A stretch of DNA of 64,000 bases from Blasia pusilla (taxonomy: Eukaryota > Marchantiophyta > Marchantiopsida > Blasiales): positions 42,966,001 to 43,030,000 of the forward strand of contig CM114272.1 in NCBI GenBank assembly GCA_050084515.1, given 5' to 3'. Positions within the stretch are counted from its first letter, which is position 1; each line of letters begins with the position of its first letter. Under the pieces are notes generated by a model. The model did not search any database and was not told the origin of the DNA. It worked only from the letters and a program-made list of their open reading frames with translations. Below, piece by piece: positions 45,241 through 56,400 of the stretch. The position numbers and the translations under genes are program-made.

Positions 45241-46800
45241 CCTCAAACCAATAGGAAGAGCCTCGTCCTCAAGGGAAGAAGAAGAAGTCCAAACTTCGCA
45301 GCGAAGCGAAGCTAAGAAGGACTGTGATTTCAAGCGACACATGTTAGAACAGTTGGACTAGGAAAGGGCGCGACCCTTTGTATCAAATTGGTAGTTAGAA
45401 CAGTTTTGTACCGCGGATTCATAGGGATCGTAGGAAAAGCTAAGAGAACCATAGATCTAGGTAGTTAGAAATAGTGAAGAGACACTAGTTTCATCAAGAA
45501 CGTTTCGAATCTTAGGATCACTTCCACTCCATCGAATATTTAAGAAGCAAGGCAGAAGCCATAATCATCATTCTCTTACGAAGTCCTTATGTTGTAGGAA
45601 TAGTCCGAACAAGAGAGTAGTACCCTCTCAAGCTTGTATACACTTTGAAGCTTTCTCGTTCTTAATAGAGTAGTAAAGCAATCATTTATTCATTCTCATG
45701 TGCGATGCTTATGTCTGAGTATTCTTTTTGGGTCTACAGAGTGAAAAAAGAATCAAGCGAACCTTTCTCATCAGTGAAATAATCAACATGAGTGGTAGGA
45801 AATCTGTTTGACAGAGAGTAACCTACCAAGACGGATTGAGTTCCGAAAGTAGGAGAAGCCAGCTTTTGTGTTGACATCTCTGTGAGGTTTTGTGATTTCG
45901 AGAGGAAAATCTGCCTGAACATGCTGTCAATTCCACTAGAGAGAATCGAGAAAAGATCCTTTGGTACTAAGAAAGATCAGATGATATTGATAAGATATTG
46001 AATATAACTCACACACCTTTAAATACAACTAAATATGCGAAAGGTATGTATGCTAGAGTAGTAATTGTGAATCCTTTGCATGGGAAAATGCCAAAATTGG
46101 CCCTGTGTGCCACCGCAACTTGTAGGACTAACTCGAATAGCCCAAAAGACTTATTACACTACTGGTAAGGGAAAGGAACGCGATCCTAATTGCCCACCTT
46201 GTTTGGTTGATGTTGGTAGTGATATTGCAGTTTTGTTTGAATCTACAGCAAATGTTGGCCCTTCCATAAGATCAACAAAGTCAAAGAAAAGGAAGGGAAA
46301 AGAGACTCAACTTGCAATGGAGGCAGGAGTTTGCAAAAAAAGAGTATTGGTTGGGGCGTATTGTGTTTATGATTCAAAAGAATGGTTCACATTGGTCACG
46401 ACGTCGTGCGGCCTTAGACTTGTTAAACAGGCATGTACCTCCTCCTGGACAAAAGGGAAGCATTTGTCGTATTATGTGTAATTGGTACAAGTCTTTCAGC
46501 CGTGGTAACACCAAAACCTTGTTCAGTTATGATGCAATAGATGTGCAATGGATTGATATTGAAATGGTGATCTCTAATGTGAATTTGACAATGAAATTAG
46601 GGGTACAAGATGGAATATATATACTTTATTCAGTTGACTTACATGCTTTGATTACATATATTTAGAGTGTGAGTTGATCTTGGTGAGTTTTTTTTATGTT
46701 TGAGATATGTTAAATTAAATTTTTTTATGGAGTGTGCTTAGAGTGTACTTGACACTCTTGAATTGTGAGTAGGATAATGGGAGGGAGTAGGTTAGGGGGA
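45241..46800. other. No recognised gene; weak frames at 46080-46665
   Basis: Two overlapping plus-strand frames at 46080-46481 and 46312-46665 may be one broken coding sequence (KRKGKETQ; WYKSFSRGNTKTLFSYDAID). I recognise no domain. The rest holds nothing I can name. Confidence 0.35.
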
Positions 46801-46857
46801 TGACAGATTGGCTGATTGAGCCTCTTGCTCAATTAGGGGTTCAATACCCCTCTGTCA
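46801..46857 (+). other. tRNA-like 57-nt fold without a D arm
   Basis: TGACAGA at 46801-46807 pairs perfectly with TCTGTCA at 46851-46857. A T-arm-like GGGGTTCAATACCCC lies directly before the 3' strand. An inner hairpin ATTGAGC-CTCTT-GCTCAAT fills the anticodon-arm position with a 5-base loop. It is too short for a normal tRNA. It could be a decayed organellar or SINE-like tRNA relic, or chance. Confidence 0.3.
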
Positions 46858-47083
46858 AAGTGTAAAGATAACATGTTGGATGTTAACTTAACTTGGTGCT
46901 TTTCTTTTCTTTCAAGGTCTTATTTATTTCAAGTGATTGCTTTACTTAAAGAATTTTAGGGGTACCAAAAATGAAAAATGATTCCTTTAAAATACGTAAG
47001 GGTGAGAAAAAAATATTTTTTCACTTATAAGTTAGGGGGTCTAGACCCTAAAACGTCGCAGGTGATGTAGAGCCCTCCATATA

Positions 47084-49863
47084 GTGACCCCCCGAGTCCA
47101 CATTGCTATTCTCGAAATAGATGGAGGTGGTGAATACATAGACTCTTCTTTACAAGCTCTAGATCTGATTCATAGTGATCTAGCAGGACCAATGAAGACA
47201 TCCAGTATTTGCAACCAATCTGATTTCTGTACTTTTCTTGATCGATATATAAAGAAATCCTTTGTGTACATCCTTCAAAAGAAGTCAGACGTCTTTTCTA
47301 CATTCCAGAAGTTCAAAATCATGGTTGAAAAGAGAAATTGGTCTCCACATTTCCATTCTCAGAATAGATAGAGGTGGTGAATACATAGACTCTTCTTTTT
47401 TGTAGCCTAAATCTGATTCATAGTGATCTGGCAAGACCAATATATGAAGACATCCTGTATTTGCTAAAACTACTATTTATGTACTTTTCTTGACCAATAT
47501 ACAAAAAAATCCTTTGTCTACATCCTTCACAAGAAGTGAGACAACTTTTCTACATTCGAAAAGTTCAAAATCATGGTTGAAAGAGAAATTGGTCTCCACT
47601 AGGCTATTCTCAAAATAGATGGAGGTGGTGAATACAAAGACTCTTGTTTTCAAGTCTTTCTTCAAACTTCTGGTATTCTTTGAAAACTCACAGGCAAAAA
47701 TTTTCCTGTGGAGAATGGAAGTGCAGAAAGAATCAACGACATACTACAAGAAAAGGCAAGATGTATCTGCTCTCATTCCAACTGAGAGAAGAAGAAAGTT
47801 GGATTCTATGCATCAAGAATGTATATTCTTTGGTTATCAGATTGGTTCTAGATGTTATAAACTTTTCAATCCCAATACAAAACATGTTTTCCTCGGCAAA
47901 AATGTTTTCTTGAATGAAGATACTCCTTTCTCCTTCTCTCCTGGTTTTTCATTCTATCTATTATATATTTTTTGATTCTTTTCTAGTAGACAACTCTAAA
48001 CCAATAATTGTCCCAAATTTTTTTTTAAAAACTACACTTGAGATACATATTGAAATAGTGGGAGACCCCCAATTAGACAGTATGTCACAGAGATCTCTTG
48101 AAGTAGTGAGAGATCCTTCAAGAAAAACGTATGCTATTGTTGTAATATACAACAAGGAAATCTTTTAATTGAAAAGTATTAAGTTCGTTCCCAAGAGATC
48201 ACCGTTTTCTGACTAAAGAGAGATTTTATAAGAGATACTAAGAATAACTCCTCCTTCATTCAGCATTTCACAAATTTCAAGAACTAAGTCGTCACAAGTA
48301 CAAAAGAACAAAATTATTTTCTTCCCTCTTAGCAAAGACTCTTCTCAAGAGTAGAAAAAGACTCTTGTGAATCTTGAATAACAAAGTTCCAATGAAGACC
48401 TCAAGAAGGTAGCGGCTCTCCCTACTTTCATAACTAAATATGTCATGGCAGGTTACTCATTGTCTAACAACTTTCCTATGCTCTTTTTGATTATCCTATA
48501 GAATTCCGAAATCAAAGACTCAACTCTTATTCCTACCGCAGCCCAATGAGATTTGTGTTCAACCCCGCACATTAGAAAGCATGAGAGAAGACAATTCTAC
48601 TGCATCAAAGAGTGGAAAGAACTAGAAAATATTGCAAGCTTCCAAGGTACAAGACTCTTCGGCTTGGATCATCCCTCCAATATCGCTTCACATAATCAAC
48701 CAAAAGTACTGAGAAATTCAAGTCACCACAAAATCACCTTGTGCTCTTTTACTCTATTCTTCAAATAGTTCCTTTGTACAATTCTTGGCTCTTCCTATTC
48801 TATTCTAAATTTCTAACTATTAATCCTACCCTCCTTGGTTGAGATTCCCCAACTCTTCATTTCCTTATGTCAGTTGGTTGCTCTGACGATTCCTTTCCGC
48901 TTCCTTTTGAACCGATGCGCCTATTCATTTTTTGCTTCCAAAACCGCCAAGACGGTTCAGTTTTTACAATCTTTGCGGTCTTCGTAGTCTTCGCCGTCTT
49001 CATAGTCTTCGCTGTCTTTGCAGTCTTTGCAGTCTTTGCAATCCTATCTTTGCGAAGACTCTTATCCTTCTACCGCTGCGAAGAGTCCTCCTTGATACTT
49101 TCTTTCAATCCACTTCCTTCAAAACATTCTTTCTCTTTCTATATACACCTTTCATCTTTGTGAAGACTCTTTAATTTCCTCTTCTTCCTCCTCTTCCTTC
49201 TTGGATTTCTTAGTCTTCTCTCTTTAGTCTTCACTCTTCGCTCTTTGTTCACAGTCCTCGCACGAAGACTCCCTTGGATCTTTTGCTGCAAAGAAGAAGT
49301 CTTGTACAGTCTTCCCTTATTGCGGTCTTCCCTTAGAAATACCCACGCTTTGTATTCTTACTCCTTCCCCATTCTTTTCTTACTCTTACAAAAATTCTCA
49401 ATCCTCCAAGATAATTCCCTCATCTTCCAATCTCCTTGTCTTCTCACTGGAGTTTCACTAACTAGCCTTATCAAGTACTCTTACGACTATTTCTCTTCCT
49501 CTATTCATATTTACAATCTTCTACAAAATCTTCAATCTTCAATATTCTTTCATGAAGACTTTTAACTATTTTTGTACAAAAAATCATCCCAACTACAAAA
49601 TATTCAAAAGAGTGGGTTATCACAATTGCGTTAGAGAAATCCATGGGACATCTGGCCCCTTCTTGTCATCTTAGGAGATCATAAAAAAATCTATATCAGT
49701 ACATATCTATAATGTTTCTTGCTCAAACATTCTTCTCTCTTCTTGTATCCAATCACTACAACAAAAGCCCTCTCTAGACCAAGTGCTCATGAATGGCAAA
49801 CTGCTATGGAAAGTGAGATTGGCTTTCTTCATGAAAATACAACATGGATTCTGTACCTAATGC

Positions 49864-49864
<1 letters not shown>
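47084..49864 (+). pseudogene. Ty1/copia remnant with triplicated integrase segment
   Basis: The integrase core is recognisable: LDLIHSDLAGPMKTSSI, FVYILQKKSDVFSTFQKFK and the second acidic motif IDGGGEY. This part is repeated about 2.3 times at a spacing of roughly 247 bp (47100, 47350, 47600). Downstream come ECIFFGYQIGSRCYKLFN and KHVFLGKNVF (47800-47920), a long decayed linker, and finally HEWQTAMESEIGFLHENTTW at about 49786-49850, the start of the RT region. There the sequence runs into a GA repeat and a minus-strand LINE. No LTR was recognised. Confidence 0.75.
48975..49050. repeat. 9-bp minisatellite
   Basis: A unit like GTCTTCGCA or GTCTTTGCA occurs about eight times in a row. It lies in a CT-rich stretch with further scattered TCTTCGC motifs up to about 49560. 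It creates an artificial frame of FAVFAVF repeats. Confidence 0.8.

Positions 49865-49951
<87 letters not shown>
49865..49951. repeat. (AG)43 microsatellite
   Basis: An uninterrupted AG dinucleotide run of 87 bases. It marks the junction between the copia remnant on its left and the 3' end of the minus-strand LINE on its right. Confidence 0.97.
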
Positions 49952-49954
<3 letters not shown>

Positions 49955-50329
49955 ATTGTACTCATTAAGTAATGCTTGTCGTAGCTTTGCAACCATAGAC
50001 CCCGCGCCCTAGTTGGACGGAGCTTGAGACTGGGATGGGTGTAGAGAGAGAAGCAAGTGAAGAAGGTACCATATGAGAGAAGGGAGACACTCTCATATAG
50101 TGTGAGTGTTGACTAGACAACGTGTTTGTGCGGAGCTTCCAAGTGTCAACCAAGAAACTCTTCACCACACCATCTACTTTACCTAATTGGGATCCCCAAT
50201 AGATTACTTACCAGTGCAGCAACTTTGGGCATTGAATCAAGGCTACTGAATGTGTTGAACAATTTTGGTGCTACCAGCTTAGCAATATCATCTTATGCTC
50301 TTGCTCTCTGTATTGTGAATTTTGCGCAG

Positions 50330-52219
50330 GAGACCAAGTGATGACTAGAGGTTTCGTCCCCATCGTCACACAAGGCGCAAGAGTTTAGTTGTGTTCCCAT
50401 CTTGCTTTTCTTATGGTTCAAGGGGATTTCCCCCATCCTGAACTTGAACTTGAGCCTGGTTCCCAAGCAAGGAGTTCCCGCAAATAGTTCTTGATTACGC
50501 TTTCTCGGGATATCTTGTCAAAGAGAGAGGTCAGACATTTTCATGGCTTCCTCCATGTTGTTCTGCTGTGAGACTTTGCCCACTGCTTTGGTTATAGTAT
50601 CCACGAATGCTTTCTCATCTTGCTCCCATAGTTCAGGCCCTACTGGGAGCTTGGATGCTTGCACAATCTCTTGAACCTTTTTTGTCAAAGATTTGGCCTG
50701 ATTTACGGGTCTTCTTTGGGTCCAGGTTTTCCCCATCACCTCTTTAGGATAGGGATGGGAGTCCATTGTCTCCAGCTGCCTCCGCCATTTCAACTTGGCG
50801 ATGTCACGTCTCTCCTTCAAGGCTTCCACATCTAGTTGTGATCTCACACCAACTCGGGCTGTTCGTGATGAAGTTGACATCATACCCCGAAACACCTTCA
50901 GCTGCACAGCTTCAAGCCTATCCCTTTGTTTGGTGTTGGCATCCCACACTACTGCACCGTATTCTAGCAAGGGACGAATGGTATGCAAAATGACATAGTG
51001 CTTTACTGTTGATATCTTGGCAGTGTAGGAATCTGGACAGACCATTCACCTTCTTGTGGCCTTTCTCAGTAGTCTTCTTAATGTGTGCATCCCACATGCA
51101 ATCTTCCGAGAATTCTATGCCCAGATACGTGTATGTAGCCACACGGGGGATCTCTTAGTCACCCAACTACCACTATTGGTCTTGGTCCTCCTCCTTGCCA
51201 TTGAAAATCATCACACCGCACTTCAGTACATTTGCCTCCATGCCCCACATGTCACACCAGAATTTGGTCGGGGAGATCATCTCTTGGAGTTTCTCTCCTG
51301 TTTCCTTGAGGCCACCAAAGTCATCAGCAAACATGAGGGCAAGAATAGAGTTGTTGCCCACCCATATGCCTAGTCCACTATCGTCCATTTTTTCCAATAG
51401 GGAGTTCACGAAAATGTTGAAGAGGGTGGGGGAGAGCGGGCATCCTTGAGCCACTCTTTGCTTGATGTCGAATGACCCACTCTTTTGGCCATTCACCAGA
51501 ACTCTACTCCTTGTGTTCTGGTACATCTTCTCCACCACCCTCCACATTTTTCCTCTCAGTCCTACCTTCCACAAGCTATAAGAAAGCTCGTCACGCAATA
51601 CAGTGTCGTATGCCTTTTTGAGGTCCAAGAAGAAGCAATAGGTGGGTTTCCCCTCTTTTTTCCTACCCTGGATGATCTGATTGAAGGTGAAGATGTGGTT
51701 GACGCATCCTTGGGCTTGCCAAAATCTAGCCTGGCCTTCCTTGATGACAAAATTCTCCTCCAGGTACACAGAGATCCTATTGTTGAGTATACGGCAGAGG
51801 AGCTTTCTGACTACACTCAACAATGTAATACCCCCATAGTTTCGAGGGTCTTCTCGCGCACCCTTCTTGAAGAGGTTCACGATGACTCCCATCCGCCATC
51901 TTTTTGGGATGACTTCTGCTCGCCAGCCCAGGTTGAAGAGACTCACTAGAGAATGAGCCATAGCAGCATCGCCATACTTCAATAGCTCATTCACAAGCCC
52001 ATCACAACCGCGTGCTTTGTGGGTCACACGTTCTTTGATTGTTGCTACCACCTCAGCCAAGGAGAAGCAATCATTATATGGGTTGCCCAACTCAACCTCA
52101 TCATCTACCTTCTCCCATTGTATCTTAACAAAATCCTCCACCACCCTCTCGAAGTTCTGCTCTTCAAGAGATGTCTGAGCGGGCTTCCTGTCTAACTCCT
52201 TGTAATGGTCTTCCAACAC
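50330..52219 (-). pseudogene. LINE reverse transcriptase and C-terminal finger
   Basis: The 348-aa RT frame (51173-52219) has ARGCDGLVNELLKYG, NYGGITLLSVVRKLLCRIL, YCFFLDLKKAYDTV (first catalytic Asp), AQGCPLSPTLFNIF and the catalytic FADD at 51320-51331. The thumb region and tail follow at 50518-51142 (YLGIEFSEDCMWDAHI, then YHSSLARIRCSSV in one frame and LEYGAVVWDANTKQRDRLE in another). The gene ends with a Cys/His finger. At least three frame breaks are seen. Confidence 0.87.
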
Positions 52220-52280
52220 ATGTCGGATCTATTTAGCCGTGGTCACCATTCCACCATCTTTTCTCTTCAAGGCCTTTACG

Positions 52281-53885
52281 TCATTTTTGTCCCTGGCCTT
52301 GCTCAATTTCTGCACTTCCATCGAGAACTTTTTTCTGATTCTCAGTGAAATTCTCATGGAAGGATGAGTATATGGCTTGGTTCATTTTCTTCTTGTGCAT
52401 GCACACAAGAAGACGAGTTTCCTTGCTAAGGGCCACATTCTTTGCCCACAAGGATGCATCGTCCCTGGCTTTGCCACTTGTTACATACGCTTCCCTTTGT
52501 TTGGCAATAGCTGCCTTGAGTTCCAAGGACCACCATTTGACGGCTTTTCCGCATATTATCAATTTCCTGCCGGCAGCAGTCTTGGCGGCTTTTGTCACTC
52601 CACGCTCCCACCATGCCAGCACCATGTCCACAGTTGTTCTTCTGAACCCAAAGGTCTTGACGGTAGATTCAATGAAAGTGTCAAATGCCAAGAGATTTTC
52701 TTCGAGCTTGCCAATGTACACCTTCTAGTTGCCCTCATCTTGGAAGTCCTCTATTCTCCATTTCTTGATCACTGTCTTCACTGGTTTGGTCGAGCATTTT
52801 AGCCTTTGCTGCTTCTCTGTCGAGACCAATGAATGATCTGATCTTCCAATGTCTGTCGCATCCACTATGATCTTCCCAGTGCGTGTGTAGAGTTCCTCAT
52901 CCATAGCTATGTAGTCCACAATGGAGCTCTCATTCTCCTTGAAGTTGACCCTAGTCCAAGCCGGGGATCCCACCTTATGCCTATCATTCAGTGCCATCAG
53001 TTGAAGATTCCCTCAACATTGTGATCAGCCGTGTGCCATTACCATTCACCCTCACATCTCCAAACATCCCAATCTCCGCTTGGGGATCAGTGCCTTGCCC
53101 CACCAAGCTGTTGAAGTCTCCCAGAAAGACTATGTTCCCCTTTGTTTGGAACCCAAGGCAATCAATTTTCACACTATCAAACGCGGCCTTTGTTAGAGTA
53201 GCAGATTCACTATTTGTAGGCATGTAAATACACCCGATATACATGTCTCGCTAGTTGCACTCAGCTCGGACTTTGACCCATATGTTATGTTCATACTCGA
53301 GCCCACTGTTGATGATCTCACACCTATCCACCATGAAGTCTCTAATGAAGAACCCGAACCCTTCATACCTCTGTTGTTGTCCGCCTGGGTGTTGCACATC
53401 TTTCCAAACCATGCATAGTGTGGTACATGGGGTATCTCCATTAACTTGGTTTCCCAAGTTTCTTGACCCCCGCATATATGTATTTGATTTTTCAGCAAAA
53501 ATTCAACAACCTCCAGCTGCTAAATTGCATGGGTCAGTCCAAAGATGTTCCGGGTACCCAAATGGAGACCTGTCAGTAAGTGGGTTGGGGGTCGGCAGGC
53601 ATGCTTTTGGCATAGGTGTGGCTGCTTGCAACATGGAACCTCTTCATGTGCAGGCTCTTCATCGCTGGGCCCTTGGGGAACACTAAAGATATTAGGTGTA
53701 TAGATCACCAATGGTTTTGTGGAGATAGGCCTTTCCTTCAAGCTGGAACCACCCTTGACTACCATAGCCCTCCAGTTGTAGGCACCTCTCAAATCTTGAG
53801 ATACCTGGTTTTTGTGGCAAGCCAAGTATTGGCCTCCTCTGCCCTTGATAGACGCCTTGAAGATACATTGATGGCCATTCATCAT
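52281..53885 (-). pseudogene. LINE endonuclease domain and linker
   Basis: The start is LGTRNIFGLTHAI, a stop, then QLEVVEFLLKNQIHICGGQE, the usual APE-type opening. IYMPTNSES, GNIVFLGDFNSLVGQG (about 53110-53157) and the closing IGRSDHSLVS (about 52820-52850) carry the catalytic Asn and His motifs. Frame changes occur near 53390 and 52985. The linker (52281-52721) is basic and aromatic (WWERGVTKAAKTAAGRK). The endonuclease nicks target DNA to prime reverse transcription. Confidence 0.85.
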
Positions 53886-53972
53886 CCGAGTAACTCAAAC
53901 AATTGCCAAGAATTCAAAGCCCAAAGTTGCGCACATGATCTTAAATGAGACGAAGTCTATCGTGGGATGTAC

Positions 53973-54467
53973 TATCGTGCGAATCCACATCGTCAAACAA
54001 CATACATCGCTGACATACCATACTCACATACATACATAACATAGACGAGAGCATCCACAAACACAAGTGTACCACAACTCGCCCTCCTAACTCGCCCCTC
54101 AAAATCCGTGAAAGACCTACTATCATAAAACACATATAGAATCACATACAATGGAGCCAAACCCACTCCACGATGGGAGAATCCAGGTCGAAGCTTGCAA
54201 GAACCACCATAGCCAAGAGCTCTACTTGCTACCAAGGCTAAATCCCAACGCAACAGGCTCAACTCAAAGAACTAATTGTTCTTTGAGTGCACTCCACACT
54301 ATATCCTCCAATCTAAGAGCGGGCCCTACTGGAAAAGTCACCCTCAACGGAGTAACCCCCAACCCTATGTATGAAACCGCATCTCTACCTAGACACTACG
54401 GCCCTACATAAGGTATGGCTTCTACTAGCACACTATACTCTACGACATAATTCGTATGGTCATGATA
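53973..54467 (-). repeat. LTR-like block, full copy
   Basis: About 495 bp; in the minus sense it runs TATCATGACCATACG ... GGATTCGCACGATA. The reverse complement matches 63747-64000 over the available length. Its plus-strand start also resembles 54470-54589 and 26295 onward. It sits directly left of a partial second copy, two bases apart. Confidence 0.75.
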
Positions 54468-54469
54468 GC

Positions 54470-54589
54470 TGTCGTGCGAATCCACATCGTCATACAACAT
54501 ACATCGCTGACATACCATACTCACATACATACATAACATAGACGAGAGCATCCACAAACACAAGTGTACCACAACTCGCCCCCCTAACT
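54470..54589 (-). repeat. LTR-like block, 120-bp partial copy
   Basis: TGTCGTGCGAATCCACATCG through ACCACAACTCGCCCCCCTAA matches the first 120 plus-strand bases of 53973-54467. The similarity ends at CTAACT. In the minus sense it is the 3' end of an LTR and lies right after the internal region of the methyltransferase-bearing element. Confidence 0.75.
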
Positions 54590-54737
54590 GGCGGTTAGGT
54601 CCCTCTAACTCCCAGGTAGCCCTATATGCTATACACCTTCTTGGGTGCACGAATCAAAAGGCTGGGTGCTAGGTTGCCCCATCGTTAGTTGCCTATCTGT
54701 AATCCATATCATGCAAAGATCAAGTCATTTACCTCTC

Positions 54738-56100
54738 CTAAGTACATTGAGGACAAATCCACCTTCCAATAGGAACAACATCCATACGTGGAGTCAAACA
54801 CATCATGTGCCAACCCCTAGAACACCGATCACACACCAACATACGGGCTGCGTTACCAGCAGACCCACACAACATGCACCTCAAGCTAGCACGTATCATG
54901 GCTAAGCTGGGGTCAACAATACCATCCAAATTTGGAAGATGACATGGCGCACAATTACGCACATGGTCCTTCCAAACAACTCCATCACGACCCTCCAACA
55001 TGAGAACTCCAGAAAGCTAACACCTCCCGCACTTGTAACGGTAGGCGCATAGTGCGGCCTGCCGTCACATCCAACATTTTCGGTGCAATCTGCTGCAAAT
55101 AGACATAGTCCCTCACATGGAACCTACCAATCAATGGTTGATAACCTCCACCCCGAATGGTTGCATACTGCAACGTATCCCTGTATTGAGCAATGGCAAG
55201 GTTCTCAAAGGCTGTTGGCATAACTCTCCGAAAGAGCTCTGCCCGTTGAGAACACACTCTCATCCACATCTCTGGGTCATCAAGGTTCACCACCTCACTA
55301 GACTCCCGACGAATTGCTGCTGGAAAGTCTGGATCTCGGCCGTATAACAGAAAATAAGGTGAGAAGGAAGCCAAGGATGCTTGGCGACTAAGCCTATACC
55401 CCATAGCTAACCATGGCAACTGAATATCCCAATCTCCAAGATGCCCCTTCTGTAGGCCATACTTGCATAATGCCCTCTTCACCGTCTGAACCACACGCTT
55501 AGCCAAACCATCCGCCTTTGGATGATCTTGAGACGTGGTCCGATGATCAATCAACGCCTTGTCATACAAGACCTGAAACTCACCCTGAAACTCTGTACCC
55601 TGGTCGGTCAGCACTTCAGCTGGTGCACCAAAATGACTAAGCACTCTATCAAGAAACACATACGCTGTTCCCTCACTTGCCTTGTCAGGTAATGCCACCA
55701 ACTCAATCCTCTTGGAGAAGTGCTCCACCATCACCAACACATATCGATGATGTCGTACACTCAACGGTAACAGTCCTGCAAAGTCCACACTCCAACAGTA
55801 ACCCAACCCCATAATAGGCAAGGGGTGTAACTATGGTGTAGGGGCATTGAATGATGCCCTCACCAGGTCACAAACCATACAACGTGACACCAACTGCTGC
55901 ACCTGAGTATGCATGCCACGCCACCAATACTGACCAAGGAGTAAGCTATACGTACGCTTTACCCCAAAATGTCCCAACTCCTCATGGGCATGTCACACAA
56001 TGCGCTCTCTCTGAGCCAAATGCGGCACTACTCGTACTCTACTATCCTACCACACATGGAGAATATCTGTTCCCTCCAATCGATACCTCTTAGCACGACC
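54738..56100 (-). pseudogene. int: Integrase with C-terminal PHD finger
   Basis: The HHCC zinc domain (HAHEELGHFGVKRTYSLL, then CMVCDLV) lies at about 55850-56000. The core at 54985-55821 has SVDFAG (first Asp), LTDQGTEFQG (second Asp) and HPKADGLAKRV, where the catalytic Glu is Lys (codon 55498-55500). After LIGRFHVRDYVYL comes a frame change near 55010. Then a complete PHD finger lies at 54744-54878: C-x2-C, 11 residues, C-x2-C-x4-H-x2-C, 14 residues, C-x2-C, with all eight metal ligands present (CDRCSRGWHMMCL core). PHD fingers read histone H3 tails. It takes the place of the chromodomain found in chromoviruses. Confidence 0.85.
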
Positions 56101-56400
56101 CTAAACACGGTCTCGCTCCTTGGCACTCACTATGCCTGGCACCTTACTAGTTTGTAGGAACTCCAACACCAACGCATCATCATGAATATCACGCTGATCC
56201 GTACCACCATCTCCAACCTTAGGATCTGAAGGCTGGCCATCTACCCTCTGATTAGAGTAAGATGTCATGTGGTCCTCCATACTAGAGTCCACCCCTAACC
56301 AACATAAAAAGGCGAATGCATGCCAACCAGGCACCATCTCCTCATCAACCTCGCCATGCCATCTAGCCCCAATTGCATCCTCTTGGCTAGTACATGGGTT

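Larger units (their letters stand above)
49952..53890 (-). mobile_element. Non-LTR retrotransposon (LINE) with APE endonuclease
   Basis: On the minus strand the order is an ORF1-like or N-terminal remnant, apurinic endonuclease, reverse transcriptase, and a C-terminal cysteine-histidine finger (CALCDDGDETSSHHLVSC at about 50330-50385). No LTRs are present. It lies between a CT-repeat 3' end at 49951 and about 53890. Frameshifts and stops divide it, so it is inactive. Its clade cannot be fixed by eye. Confidence 0.87.

Noticed and set aside
48867-49163. Frame with FAVFAVF repeats, possible membrane protein
   Set aside because: Produced by the 9-bp CT-rich minisatellite.
49719-49955. Frame ending in a long Arg-Glu run
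   Set aside because: The run is the translation of the (AG)43 microsatellite; only the part before it is copia-derived.
50126-53227. Plus-strand frames across 50-53 kb
   Set aside because: Shadows of the minus-strand LINE, whose endonuclease and RT motifs fix the coding strand.
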